Shown: piece after piece, positions 51,975 to 63,540 of the stretch
How positions within the stretch are numbered: the stretch's first letter is position 1
How the letters are laid out: every line of letters begins with the position of its first letter
NCBI GenBank assembly: GCA_965153355.1
Contig: OZ231127.1
Location: 27,590,001-27,654,000, forward strand
Direction: 5' to 3'
From: Flaccisagitta enflata
Lineage: Eukaryota > Chaetognatha > Sagittoidea > Aphragmophora
DNA: 64,000 nucleotides
Notes under the pieces: generated by a model
Database searches by the model: none
Seen by the model: only the letters and a program-made list of their open reading frames with translations
What the model was told of the DNA's origin: nothing
Position numbers and translations under genes: made by a program

Positions 51975-52972
51975 CAGTGCGACTCATAAAAAAAGAAACA
52001 ACTTTCATTCTAATTTTATATGGTTTAAATTTAACAAATAAAATTGTTAATCATGAGTGTTTTAAAGACCTTAAAAAAAATAAACAATATGCCACCAGTC
52101 CCATCGAATTTGATCAATTCCTTTGGATTTTATGTTAAAATGAAGACAATGGTATCAAAACCTAAGTGGGAAAACCATAGATTTTCTTTCATAGTTTATA
52201 GAGGGCAAATTTTAGTAAAACTGTTGTAATTTCTTAACAAATTGAGCTAGTAACTCCAGAAACAGCTCAAATGACAGATTTTTTCAAGGGCTTTCGCCAT
52301 GTCACGGATATTGATAGGTTTTCACTTGATTTAAACCTTTTATGATTGACAAAAGATAAAAAATTTTCATCACAAAAATTTAAAAACTGAGGGATCTTTT
52401 CCCCCTCTTATAATATTCATATTTGAATAAGAGAAAGTAAACAAAATCAGTGACTATTTGAAAGATCTTCAAAAGATCTTTCATTCTACACCAATCCCAG
52501 CCTCCTAGCTTTTTTTTGTTTGGAAATGGCATTAGTTTAAAGTTAAATAGGTACATTTTGGTTATGCGTCATTTCAAACTTTAACATCAATAAGCTCCAG
52601 TCTTTTTTTCACTGTGTCTAAATGAATTAAGCTAGAAATGTGAGATTGGCGGCAAATGAAAGCTCTTTCGAATACATTTTAAATGGTCTATGATATCAAT
52701 TGATTTCCTGTACTGCAAAGGCTAAAAATCAAATAAAAAAGGTCCCTTTCTTTATATCTTTTGAAGAATTCACAGTTCATACACAGATTCTAACACCATA
52801 TCTTCTTTTTACTATAAAATCTAAAAAAAATGATATAAGCTCGTGGGATTTGTGACATTGGCTTCATTTGATGACACTTTTTCCATATCTTATAAAGAAA
52901 ATATCAAAAAAATATTTATTTCATGAGAAATATCATGTACAACAGCTGTTTCCTTTTTTATGGTTCGCAGTG
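51975..52972. mobile_element. Non-autonomous Tc1/mariner-like element
   Basis: The TIRs are CAGTGCGACTCATAAAAAAA (51975) and, inverted, CACTGCGAACCATAAAAAAG (from 52972), roughly 25-27 bp. Each is flanked by TA, the usual duplication of this superfamily. The interior is AT-rich without a transposase frame. Confidence 0.65.
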
Positions 52973-53735
52973 TATGAAAGTTGGACAACATTACTACTCA
53001 AACCTACTTTAATAAAGGATGAGAGCCTTTGGAGCTCTCACTGGTGTTTAATCCGGACCCTTCACATCCTTTAAATTTCTAAAGAAATATTCCCTCTTCA
53101 GAAATTATCACAAGACTGGTCAAAAGTTATGCATCATTTAAAAAAAGTCACCAATTTCTGTCTATACATGAGATATGCAGACCACAAGAAAACACTTGAT
53201 AAATATGGCGCGGCGTAGGAGACCATATCCATCTGGGCACCTTCTCATACTCCTCATATACCAAAAATAGCAAGAAACTGAAACTCTCTTTTTCCTGAAA
53301 CAACCCTTTCAAAAAATCTTATTTCAACCCCAAAATCTGAAATCAAATTTTTTTTGTAATATTTCATCCCAAGTGTTACAAACAAACTACCAAATGATGA
53401 TGTAGCTATCTAAGGATAATCTAGATATCAAAGGCAATGTTGTTAAAAACCATATCATTGAAGGCAAGAATCGAGAATCAACCATATGGGATCGCCGGCA
53501 TTCTATACCATGGTACTGAAATATATGAAAGTTGGACAACATTAATACTCAACCCTACTTTAATAAAGGATGAGAGCCTTTGGAGCTCTCACTGGTGTTT
53601 AATCCGGACCCATCACAAATATTCCCTCTTCAGAAATTATCACAAGACTGGTCAAAAGTTATGCATCATTTAAAAAAAGTCACCAATTTCTGTCTATACA
53701 TGAAATATGCAGACCACAAGAAAACACTATGTCAT
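52973..53735. repeat. Direct duplication of about 220 bp
   Basis: 52973-53195 and 53523-53730 share ATGAAAGTTGGACAACATTA and following sequence with few differences; the second lacks about 20 bases. They are separated by about 330 bp of AT-rich sequence. Confidence 0.8.
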
Positions 53736-54206
53736 CACACCCCAATACTACACATAACTGCAGAAAAACTCACAGTTATGTGACTTTTCACTAAGAATTG
53801 TTTTAAAAGCATTCTTCTTTTTCTTATAAATATTTTACTTCTTCAGTGCAATGTCTGCATGTTTGTCAGATGCACTAACAACAATCAAATCAATTGACTC
53901 TTTCTGCGTTTTGACTTCCGCACATTGCGTCAGTTGACCGCGAATATCGTAAACATTCTTTATTCTTTAAAAAAAAATCGTATCGATATATTTTAATTGG
54001 TAAATGGATGTAAACGTTTTATGAGGGAGCAAAGCAGGAATCAGGGCGTTTACTCTTCCTCTGAACTCATCATTGCTCGGTTGGCCCGTTTCTACCCAGG
54101 AAACGATAACAACAACACACAAAAAAAGATATGCAATATTTGCAAATAAAACTTGAGTGTAGATGAAATAAATCAATCAAGCAGAAGAAAGATCGAATGA
54201 AGAGAA
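53736..54206. other. No gene seen
   Basis: AT-rich; nothing recognisable. Confidence 0.35.
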
Positions 54207-54580
54207 AACAAGGCCAACACCTATAAGTCGCGTGCGAGACTTACAGACAAAGAATGACTTAGAATGACTTAGAATGACTTTCAATGACTTAGAATGACCT
54301 AAAATGACCAAAATTGACTTAAAATGACTAAAAAACCTAATGACCAAAAATGACTTAAAATAACTTAAAATGACTGAAAAGGACTTAAAATGACTTAGAA
54401 TGAACCAAAATGACTTAGAATAACTATAAATGATTAAAAATGACTTAAAATGACCTAAGAGTTGACGTTATAGTACCAAAAAGTATAGTGTGATGGACCG
54501 ACAGACGGACGGACGGACGGACGGACGGACGGACTGACGGTCCGACGGACGGACAAAGCGGGGTGTAGAGTCGCGTGCAA
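54207..54580 (+). mobile_element. HINE-like element, AGTCGCGTGC type, long internal repeat
   Basis: AACAAGGCCAACACC start and word AGTCGCGTGC at 54226-54235. About 200 bp of AATGACTTA(G/A)-type units precede a (GACG)n core. The same word at 54569-54578 starts the hairpin, whose 3' arm is missing, so the copy is truncated. Confidence 0.8.
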
Positions 54581-55091
54581 GAAAGAATGAAAGTAACAAA
54601 CTAAGAACGAAGATTAGAATAGCAAAAAAAAAAAAAAAAGAAAGTCATGACATGGCCTGGTTACTGGTACCCTTCCCACCCAAAAGCGAGGCATAAAACT
54701 TTGCCATTTTATAACTTTTTCAGAGGGTTAAGATGATAAATGCAACACCAGTCACTATCAGCCTAAACCCTTCCCCATGTCACTTTCACAACCAATTTAG
54801 TTTTACTCATGTAGGCTTTTTCTACAAGTGATTCATTACATGCATGTATGATAAAAGCGGCTATGGGTTACTCTCCACAAGGTACACGAGTACGTGACCC
54901 CAAACAAAAAAGAATGTGAAATAAGAGAAAAGAGTAAAGAAAAAAAGGGAGATAAAGGAAAGCGGTGATGTGAAAAAAAAAGTAATACATAAAACGATAT
55001 ATTGCAAATTGAAAAGGTAATCCAAATATCTTCGCAATCGAGTCTTTCAAGCTATCAGGTTGGCAGTTATTGAACTGCAAAAAAATAAAAG

Positions 55092-55134
<43 letters not shown>

Positions 55135-55295
55135 ACAGATCGAATGTTTTTATTTTATTTCATTTTTTTTTGAAAGGCGGACATCGGAGGTCGATCGGTG
55201 ATCTACATTTCAATTGATGAAAATAAATCTCGATCGGACGTCAAAAGACGAAATTAATGTCAATCGAGGGAAAACAGTCGCCGCTTAATCAAACG
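54581..55295. other. No gene; (GA)n tract
   Basis: (GA)n at about 55093-55132. Nothing else is recognisable. Confidence 0.35.
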
Positions 55296-55605
55296 GCGAG
55301 GTAGGCTTGGTGGGGGGTAGGATAAAGGAAAGAGGTAACTGAGGGGTAGGGTGGGAGCCTTTCCTGGTCGGGCTGGGGGAGGGGGTTGGATAAAGGAAGG
55401 TGGTAACAGAGTAGTAGGGTGGGAGCCGTGCTTTGTCGGGCTGGGGGGAGGGAGGATAAAGGAAGGTAGTGACTGAGGGGTAGGGTGGGAGCCTTACTAG
55501 GTCAGGCGGGGGGTGGTTAGGATAAAGGAAGGTGGTGACCGAGGGGTAGGGAGGGAGCCTTGCTTGGTTGGGCTGGAAGGGGGCAGGAGGAACTAGTCAT
55601 CCAAG
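55296..55605. repeat. About 65-bp G-rich minisatellite
   Basis: Four to five diverged units containing GGATAAAGGAAGGTGGTAAC and GGGTGGGAGCCTTGCTTGG. A further unit appears at 56113-56160, after the family B element, so that element split the array. The G-rich strand has many GGGG runs. Confidence 0.85.
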
Positions 55606-56112
55606 GATCGCACATGGTCTGCGGTTCCCAAAGCCCTGCTTGGAGCTGGAGTAAGAGCAGGGCAGCGGCCCCAAAGGGCCAATATCCTGTAGGACACAGG
55701 GGTGAATTTCGAGACGTCCTGAGGCGGATTTGAAGTCGGGATGGCAGAATTTAGTCCAAAAGATCAGATTTGAGGTTTGGAGGGCAGGCTTGAGGCTTAG
55801 AGGACAAATTTGAGGCCTGAAGAGTTGATTTGAGGCCTGGAGGGCGGATTTGAGATCCGGAGAGTTGATTTGAGGTCTTGAGGGCAGATATGAGGTCTGG
55901 AGAGCTGATTTGAGCTCTCGAGGGCTAAGTTGAGGTCTGAAAGGGCTAATTTTAGGGCTCAGAGGGCCAAAATCAGGCCTGAGACTGCAAACTTGAGGCT
56001 CTGATGGCCAAGGGGGGGGGGGGGGAAGGAAGGACGGATGGAAGGACAGACGGACGTCTCGAAATTCCCCCCTATGTCCTACAGGACATCTGCCCTTTGG
56101 GGCCGCTGCCCA
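55606..56112. mobile_element. Family B element inserted in the minisatellite
   Basis: TIRs at 55660-55705 (GGGCAGCGGCCCCAAAGGGC) and 56066-56111, with the inner hairpin CCTGT-AGGAC-ACAGG. The subterminal block CATGGTCTGCGGTTCCC is at 55612. The core is about twelve units of GATTTGAGGCCTGGAGGGC. Confidence 0.82.
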
Positions 56113-56569
56113 AAAAGGAAGGAGGTAACGGAGCGGTCGGACCTTGCTTGGTCGGGCTATGGGATGATTGATGTGTGTCTTCTGATGCAGTGAAAAGAAC
56201 TTCTAGGTAAAGTTTTTGGGTACATCGGACGATATGGGGTTTAATGTTTGTTAATGGACCTGGGCTTCGGGGAAGTATGGTTGAATGAATGCTATCTGGC
56301 AAGGGATTGGTCCTTTGGGAGGGGGTTGGGTAAATTGCGATTTACTTTGCTGGTAAAATAGGGAGTAAATATCCGGCCCCATAGGACAATTTTTTTATGG
56401 GTGACAGAAGATAGCGATGTCTATGTGGAAGGTGCAGTGGAGTTCATTGCCAAATACAACGAAAATCATTACGTTTCTCATGAAGTGTAAGTTCAATTGT
56501 GTTATGTATTCTATGCATTTGTTTTTTTTTGCCGAAAATTTCGAGAAATGGAGAGCATTTAGGTAAAAG
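56113..56569. other. No gene seen
   Basis: A last minisatellite unit, then ordinary sequence. Confidence 0.35.
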
Positions 56570-56768
56570 AACAAGGCAAAATACACGGCTACCGAAGTCG
56601 TGTGCGGGTGGGCAGGGGCAGTGATGAAAGAGGTTAACTCAAGCATTTGGATAGTAGCAGTAATGCAAAAAAGGCCCGAAAACGCCGAAAAAGCTAACAA
56701 CACTCGGCGGACCGACCGACCGACCGACCAACCGACATAGCAGATTTCAGTCGCGTGCATTGCCGCTA
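56570..56768 (+). mobile_element. HINE-like element, AGTCGTGTGC type
   Basis: AACAAGGCAAAATACACGGC start, word AGTCGTGTGC near 56597, and GGGCAGGGGCAGTGATG body. A GACC core leads to AGTCGCGTGCATTGCCGC, where the hairpin has lost its 3' arm. Confidence 0.78.
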
Positions 56769-56917
56769 TGACCAGGCTTGCAAAAAGTGGTCCTTTTCCG
56801 GTCACGAAAGACTGGCACACACCACTTTTTAACGCTTAAACATATTTTCCGGAGGAATGCAATGCTGAAACTGTTCAGAATCGAAAAATCGTATCAGTTG
56901 CATGTGGTTATCTTTTT

Positions 56918-57027
56918 AGGCGAGCCAATGCACCTCTATAACTGGCTTTGTCCGTTGGTCTGTCGGTTGGTTACGCAAACGTTTGACGATCCAAATGGCG
57001 CACCTTATTGGCCAACTTGGCCTTGTT
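56918..57027 (-). mobile_element. HINE-like element, AGGTGCG type
   Basis: Decayed hairpin AGGCGAGCCAATGCACCT at 56918-56935, short GTCTGTCGG core, partner word GGCGCACCT near 56997, and end TTGGCCAACTTGGCC plus TTGTT. About 110 bp. Confidence 0.78.
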
Positions 57028-57225
57028 GATTCTTGACGTAGATGGGGTATGAAAATTTCTTTAACGCATCCGGTTTGGGGCCATCGATATTCATATTCTT
57101 TTGTAGATTTAATGGCAGGGATATATATCGTTTCGTCTGAGCAATGGAAAAATTATCATTTCGTCTGCGTGACATATATGGGTCCATCCTTCACCCGATC
57201 ACCCCGATCCCATCTTCCAACCTTG

Positions 57226-57375
57226 CGTCTAACCTCAGGTTTCTGGCTTGTGGGCCAAAGTCGCAGCCTCTAAGCCTTGATCTCAGCCTAAAGGATAATA
57301 ATCTGCGTCTAACCTCTGGTTTCTGCCCTGTGGGCCAAATGCGAGCCCGTCGGCCATGATATCAGCATTTGATCC
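57226..57375. repeat. Two-unit tandem repeat of about 80 bp
   Basis: GCGTCTAACCTC(A/T)GGTTTCTG occurs at about 57227 and 57305 with shared downstream GTGGGCCAAA. Confidence 0.7.
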
Positions 57376-57612
57376 AAATTCCTAATGTCGGAAATCCTTC
57401 ATAGGAGGCTCAAATCCAAGTCTCATGCACAAATCTAGGCCTGACAGTAGAAGTATTGGATGCTTTAAGGCTGTTGCCCCTAGACCCAACACAGCCCCGC
57501 AAATGCTCACTGAGTGGCGATGGGTACCACGGACCATCCAACGCTCTAGAAACCTTTTGTCCCTAATGGTTTAAGATGGACGCGAGGTAAGCTTCTGTAG
57601 CCTAGCTTTTTA

Positions 57613-57732
57613 GATTCGCCCTAGCATCTCTATAAGAGAGTGTGTGTCCAAAGAAAGGGCGGTAACACGATCATCAAGGTTTTCACTTCATTTCTTCATA
57701 TTTTCATATCTCAAGAGGACGCATCTAACAGT
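57613..57732 (-). mobile_element. HINE-like element, AGATGCG type, decayed
   Basis: AGATTCGCCCTAGCATCT at 57613 keeps most of the hairpin, with CTATAAGAG after it. GGACGCATCT near 57719 is the partner word. The terminal GGCC...TTGTT is gone. Confidence 0.65.
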
Positions 57733-57737
57733 GGCAA

Positions 57738-57743
57738 AAAAAA

Positions 57744-57772
<29 letters not shown>
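57738..57772. repeat. Poly(A) run
   Basis: About 33 adenines with one G. It directly precedes a family B element. Confidence 0.95.
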
Positions 57773-57774
<2 letters not shown>

Positions 57775-57776
57775 TA

Positions 57777-58641
57777 GCAGCCCAAAGGCAGTAAGTGGTC
57801 AGCGGTACCCGTGCCCTGCTTGAGTAGAAAGTGATTTAGGTTGAGAGGGAGCAGGGCAGCGGCCCCGAAGGGGACGAAGTCCTGTAGAACACAGGGGGAA
57901 TCTGTCCGTCCGTCCGTCCGTCCGTCCGTCCGTCCGTCCGTCCGTCCGTCCGTCCTTCTGTCTGCGTTCCTTCTGTCCAGGATGCCCTGTTATTCAAATT
58001 TTCATTGAATACCGTGGAGAAATGACAAAAGGCGGTATATGGACAATGGTACCCTTGCCCTTATTTTATAGTTTGTGGGTTATGTTGAGGGAGGAGCAGG
58101 CCAGGATCTGGGTCTCTGAGACCAGAATTTGGGTCTCAGAGACCAATTTCTTGGTCTCAGAGGCAAGGAATTCAGTCTCTGAGGCCAGGATTTGGGCCTC
58201 TGAGGCTAGGATTTAGGTCTTTAAGGCCAGAACCTAGGTCTTGGGAGGTCAGAATCTGGGTCCCAAAGGTCAGGATCTGGGTGTCTGTGGTTAGGTTGAG
58301 GGTTACAGGAGCCAGAATCTAAGTTTAAGGGGCCAAAACGATAGAAATCAGGCCAGAATTCAGTTTTTCTTGCCAGATTTGGCCCATTTTGCTTGATTTT
58401 TGGCCATTTTGCCTGGATTTGGCCCATTTTGCCTGGATTTGGCCCATTTTGCCTGGATTTAGGCCATTTTGCTTGGATTTGGGCCATACAGTTTGGATTT
58501 TGGCCCCAAAGGAGACAAAGCCCTGAGGGTGGGGCAGGGGGGGGGGACGGACGGACGGACGTACGGACGTACGGACGGACGGACGGACAGATTCCCCCTG
58601 TGTTCTACAGGACTTCGTCCCCTTCGGGGCCGCTGCCCAAA
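57777..58641. mobile_element. Family B element with best-preserved TIRs
   Basis: The 46-bp TIRs at 57854-57899 and 58592-58638 are almost identical. The subterminal block (GTGGTCAGCGGTACCCGTG) is at 57797. (CCGT)n is at 57903-57954, mirrored by (ACGG)n at 58550-58586. The core has two arrays: TCTGAGGCCAGGATTTGGG units, then TTTTGCCTGGATTTGGCCCA units. Confidence 0.85.
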
Positions 58642-60019
58642 AAAACCGGACACTGATTTTTGATCAAGGATTTCTCAGTAACTAAGAAAGATAAACCCTT
58701 AAAATCATGATGGTTTCAAAGAGCTTCGAAATATCTTTCATTTGAGCTCTCACAGAACACTGTAGCTCTAAAACTTTAGAAGTTATGATGCTTTACAGAT
58801 AACCACTCAGATATCTCTAATCTCACTTCTTTCTTTTTAGAGTGACCAACTTTGAATTGATATTGCTTGTAAACGAATAAAAATCATGATTTTTGCTTGA
58901 TTCCATCTTGTAGAGAATTAAAAATATTTCAATTTTACCTTGAATTTCGTTCCAATTATTTGATTTCTTTATTCTACAGAATATGTGAAACAAAAATTGT
59001 CTAATTGTCAGGCATAGTAAATTGCTTTCGAGAAAATGGGTGTCGAATTTCAATTTTATTTCATTTGAAAACGACTTAAGCTAAAAGTTTCCGCGTGGTC
59101 TAGATTTGTAGAGTTTTTGAAGCTCTTTAAAGTGCTCATGGATTTCAAATAAAAAGTATGTGCAGTATTCAGTCAACATGAAAAACCGAGCGTCCGGTTT
59201 TTATTTTGGCCACTGTTATTGGACATCTCTTGCCAAGAGAAGTCCAATAGATGCGTCCTTTTGAGATAGGAGAAGATGAAAAAATGAAGCGGAAATGTTA
59301 ATGATTCTCTTGGCCTTGTTATGTACATATCCATTTGTTTGACATACAGGCCAATGGAAAAAAATGGGTAGTCGCACCGAGAATTGGTGACATATTCAAA
59401 AGTGAGACCTTCATCAGAACTTTGGATACCATCCCCCAAATCATGTTTTAAACCACCCTTTTTGTCATCGAAGCTTGTCAAAAAATAGCGTCATCAAAAC
59501 TATACGATTATTTGTTTAAGATTCATTGACGTCAAACGCAAATTTTACAGCGTTCACTGCGAGGATTCGAAGTGTAAATACCCATAGACCAATACCGGTG
59601 TACAAAAATTAGCCGGCAAACCATCTGGTCATAATAAAACGACGAAAAAAAAATGTTCTAAAGAATATGAGCAAATAACTTTTTGCGAGTCTCTTTTTTA
59701 AAGTGTAGAAGAAAAATAACTGGAGGAAATGAGGAGAGTCGACAACGATTAAAAGTCATCAGATTTTTGACTTTTTAAAAAAAGGTGAAGAACGATCTAT
59801 CAGAACGAAGAAAGGAAGAGGAGGTAAGCGAGGAGGTGGGAGAATGAGGAAGAGGAAGAGGAGATGGAGGAGTAAAAAGAAGAGGAGAGAAAATGAGGAG
59901 GAAGAAAAAGAATAAAAAGTCCGAGATTTTTTTGCGAAACCGTAAAGTCTTTGTGAGAATGAAACGCGCCGGGAGAAATAATTTTGAGACAACGACTCTT
60001 AGATGACAATTGACTTTTT
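58642..60019. other. No gene seen
   Basis: AT-rich. GATGCGTCC near 59250 and TTGGCCTTGTT near 59311 hint at a decayed hairpin element but do not form a recognisable copy. Confidence 0.3.
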
Positions 60020-61132
60020 GGGCAGCGGCCCCAGAGGGGCCGATGACCCATGTTTCCACATGAGGTAATTTTTCTCCGTCTTCTGTCCCCTCGATGCCAT
60101 TCTAGGCCCTCTCAGACTTCAAACAAGCCATTTCAGACCTGATGGCGACTATCTCAGGCCTGAAATCAGCCTTCTCAGGCCTCAAACCAGCCCTTTCAGT
60201 CCTGAAGTTGACTATCTCAGGCCTGAAATCAGCCTTCTCAGGCCCAAAATCAGCCATATCAGGCTGTAAATTAGCCTACCTGAGCCTCAAATCAGCCCTC
60301 TCAAACAGGTCGCCCAAGGGCAATATGTGGTCAGCAATACCCGTTGCCCTGCTTGCATGATTATGAAATGGAGTGAGAGGAAGCAGGGCAGGGGACGATG
60401 TCCTGTAGAACACAGGGGGACTTTCGCTCGTTCATTCATTCGCTCATTTGTTTCTCCGTCCGTTCCCCCCAGGACCTCTCAGGCCTGAAATCTGTCCTCT
60501 CAGGCCTGAAATTTAGCCTCTCAGGCCCAAAATTTACCCTCTCAGGCCTGAAATCTACCATTTTAAGCTTCAAATCTGTCTTTTTAGGCCTCAAATAAGC
60601 CTTTTCAGGCCACAAATCAGCCCTCTCAGGCCTCAAATGATCTTTCTCAGGCCTCAAATCAGCCCTCTCAGACCTCCAATCAACCAAGAACTAACATTGC
60701 CATATGTGGAATTATGGGTCATCGGCCCTTTAGCCGCTTCCTCATTAACCATAATCCTTTGTGCATTGATTATAAATAATACTTCTTCATATTCCTCTTC
60801 CCTAACTTTTTTATCTTCTTCTTTTTGAGCAGCGGCCCAGAAAGGGACGATGTCCTGTAGAACACTGGGGGACTTTTATTTGTTTGTCTATCCGTCCTTG
60901 CATCCCTCCCCCCGCCTCGAGGCTCAAATCCCAGCCTTAAGGCCCTAATCCCACCCTCAAGGCTCAAATCCTACCCTCAAGGCTCAAATCCCAGCCTTGA
61001 GGCTCAAATCCCAGCCTGTGTTCAACAGGACATTATTCCCTTCGGAGCTGCTGCCCTGCTACCCATCACTTACAATCACCAACATACAAAGCAGGGCAAC
61101 GGGTATCGCTGACCACATATTGCCCTTGGGCA
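60020..61132. mobile_element. Cluster of nested family B elements
   Basis: Ends are seen at 60020 (GGGCAGCGGCCCCAGAGGGG), 60306-60420 (subterminal block plus TIR), 60712-60741 (inverted end), 60830 (GCAGCGGCCCAGAAAGGG) and 61020-61132 (inverted TIR plus full subterminal block). The cores are CTCAGGCCTGAAATCAGCC and GGCTCAAATCCCAGCCTTGA units. At least three copies seem nested or abutting. Confidence 0.7.
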
Positions 61133-61411
61133 ACTGGTTGTTGTCTTCTTCTCCATCTTCGTCTTCTCCTTCTTCTTCTTCTTCTTCTTCTTCTTCTTCT
61201 TCTTCTTCTTCTTCTTCTTCTTCTTCTTCTTCTTCTTCTTCTTCTACTCCTTATCATTCTGCTTCGCTTTCTTCTTCTTCTTCTTCTTCTGCTTCTTCTT
61301 CTTCTTCTTCTTCTTCTTCTTCTTCTTCTTCTTCTTCTTCATTTTTGGGCAGCGGCATTGATAGGGTCAATGACCTATGCTTTCTTCTTCTTCTTCTTCT
61401 TCTTCTTCTTC
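61133..61411. repeat. (CTT)n tracts
   Basis: CTT runs at about 61165-61248, 61271-61342 and 61383-61411, with a family B end (GGGCAGCGGCATTGATAGGG) at 61349 between them. Confidence 0.93.
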
Positions 61412-61420
61412 TCCATTTTT

Positions 61421-61766
61421 GGGTAGCGGCCCTGAAAGGGTCGATGACCTATGCTTTCACACATATGGGGATTTTTCTCCTTCTTCTCCTCTTTTTCCTC
61501 CTTCTTCTCCGTCCCCTGGAGGCCTGGAGGCCTGGAGGCCCAGATACTAGCCTTGAGGCCCAAATCTTAGCCTCAAGGTCCAAATCCCAGCCAAGAGGCC
61601 CCATCCCAGGGAGAGGAGGAGGATAAGGAGAAAATTCCCCATATTGTGAAAGCATAGGTCATCAACCCCTTTGGGGCTGCTGCCCTGCTCCTCCCTCAGC
61701 TTCAAGCTCAACCTACTCAGGCAGGGCACGGGTACCGCTGACCATCTGACGCTTTTGCGACTTTTA
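61421..61766. mobile_element. Family B element with variant TIR
   Basis: GGTAGCGGCCCTGAAAGGG at 61421 and the inverted GAAAGCATAGGTCATCAACC...GGCTGCTGCCCTGC ending near 61689, plus the subterminal block GGGTACCGCTGACCATCTGA. The TIR carries ATGCTTTCACA in place of the CCTGT hairpin, like the copy at 40599. Confidence 0.75.
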
Positions 61767-61852
61767 TCCTTTTCTTCTTCTTCTTCTTCTTCTTCTTCTT
61801 TTTCTTCTTCTTCTTCTTCTCCTTCTCTTTATTCTCCTTCTCTTTCTTCTTC

Positions 61853-61883
<31 letters not shown>

Positions 61884-61995
61884 TTCTTCTTCTTCTTCTT
61901 TTTCTTCTTCTTCTTCTTCTTCTTCTTCTTGTTCTTCTTCTTCCTCTTCTTCTTCTTGTTCTTCTTCTACTTCTTCTTCTTCTTCTTCTTCTTCA
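61767..61995. repeat. (CTT)n with CTTTTT variants
   Basis: About 225 bp of CTT-type repeats. Confidence 0.96.
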
Positions 61996-62220
61996 ACGCG
62001 CTACTTCATAAGGCAAAAAATGTATCTATTGCAAGAGCCTCTAATGTTCGCTTTGTAGAAAAGAATCTCAAACTCAAAGACATTCGTTTCATATTCATAT
62101 CATTTGACCCCTTTCATTCAGTATCCGCTTTCGCCAAAAAAACCAGGCATGCATGAAGTTGAGTATAAAATCAAAGGGTTTGGAGATGGGTGAAAAAAAA
62201 TCAGAAGCTTGAAAAAAAGA

Positions 62221-62350
62221 AACAAGGCCAAGTAGGCCAATAGGTGCGACGTGTGGATCATCGAACGAATGCGTTACAGACCGACAGACAGACCAACAGA
62301 CCAACCAACGGACACAGCCAGTTATAGAGGTGCTTTGTCGCACCTAAAAA
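62221..62350 (+). mobile_element. HINE-like element, AGGTGCG type
   Basis: AACAAGG plus palindrome GGCCAAGTAGGCC, word AGGTGCGAC at 62242-62250, GACC/GACA core, and hairpin AGGTGC-TTTGTC-GCACCT at 62328-62345 followed by AAAAA. The word is the reverse complement of GTCGCACCT in the hairpin. Confidence 0.92.
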
Positions 62351-62574
62351 GAAATATTTTTGAAGATTTAGCACTTTTGGTAGTACCAAAAGGTAAAATT
62401 TGATTACTGGAACGCAATTTAACACTATTTAATCCCATATTATACCGCTATCGCTTTGTGGGGAAGAAAACTGTAGATTTTATAACGCGACGCCATGCGT
62501 TGCTGGGAAGAAAATCAAAGGCGGAGGGGGGGAGGGGGATAAAATCAGAAGCCGCTCAATTATATACACCCTTG

Positions 62575-62770
62575 GTTGTCATACCTCTGGAGCTTAAAAT
62601 CAGCTCTCTGAGACATGATTTGACCTTCTGAGACCCCACCTCCCTCCCTACCTCTTCTTTGGATGTATGGATGCATGGGAATTCACCTATGATCTATAGG
62701 ATATTGATCCTTGGAAACCACTGAAGGGCAATGGGCACTGCACTGATGACCATATGCGATCCTTGGATGA
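62575..62770. mobile_element. Old family B remnant
   Basis: ATTCACCTATGATCTATAGG, then GATATTGATCCTTGG and GGGCAATGGGCACTGCACTG parallel the TIR and subterminal block with many substitutions. CATATGCGATCCTTGG mirrors the flank at 55606. Confidence 0.5.
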
Positions 62771-62935
62771 CAGAATAGGATGATGTTACTGTCATTACAA
62801 AAGCTCTCGAGTTAGTCCATGATTTTGCACCAAAAACGTGCCTGAGCATTGAAACCAATCATATTTCACTTTTCAGTGCTTTCATGGATAGTATCGGAAA
62901 TCTGTTATTTTCCATTTATTTCTCTATTGGCAAAA

Positions 62936-62957
62936 AAAAAAAAAAAAAAAAAAAAGA
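62936..62957. repeat. Poly(A) run
   Basis: About 22 adenines. Confidence 0.9.
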
Positions 62958-63274
62958 AGAAATAAATAGAATTCCGCGCAGAGAAGGATAAAAGAAAAAA
63001 TTCATGCTAAAAAGATGAAATTAGTTACTCCCTTAATATTCCTCTTGGCGTAGTTTGCCTTAACCGAATTATTCGGTGAACTGAAATATAATCTTCTATC
63101 TCTTTTGTTTTTTTTTACACCACAACAAAGTGTGTCATCAAGGAAACGAGAGGTCGCATTGTATAGAAATTGGGTACCATTTGCTTTTTGTTTCCTGAGC
63201 ATACTTCTACACAAGCACTACAGCATTCAAAAGTCAAAACATTTATTTATCCCATTAAAAATCAGAAGAAAAAA

Positions 63275-63540
63275 AAAGACTGAGCTAAATGAGCTAAGTG
63301 AGCTAAAATGTTTAAAAACACCCTCAGAGATGAGCAGTTATGCTCACTGATATGCTTTTTTGTATCTGCTTTAAACATAATTCAAAATATTTATTCATTT
63401 ATCACATTTAATATAAAAAAAAGAAACTGAGCTAAATGAGCTAAATGAGCTAGAATCCTCCAAAACACCCTTACAGATGAGCAGCTATGCTCATAAACAT
63501 GTTTTCTTGTATTTGCATGCTCAAACAAACATAAATAAAC
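63275..63540. repeat. Tandem duplication of about 150 bp
   Basis: GAGCTAAATGAGCTAA(G/A)TGAGC followed by an AAACACCCT..AGATGAGCAG block occurs near 63283 and again near 63429. Within each, GAGCTAAAT is itself tandem. Confidence 0.75.

Noticed and set aside
51480-51989. Two similar 70-residue open frames on opposite strands as paralogous genes
   Set aside because: They arise because the DNA is an inverted repeat. There are no splice sites or coding signature.
60120-60700. CRISPR-like array in the CTCAGGCCTGAAATC repeats
   Set aside because: Units are contiguous and diverged with no unique spacers, in a eukaryotic context; they are a minisatellite core of family B elements.
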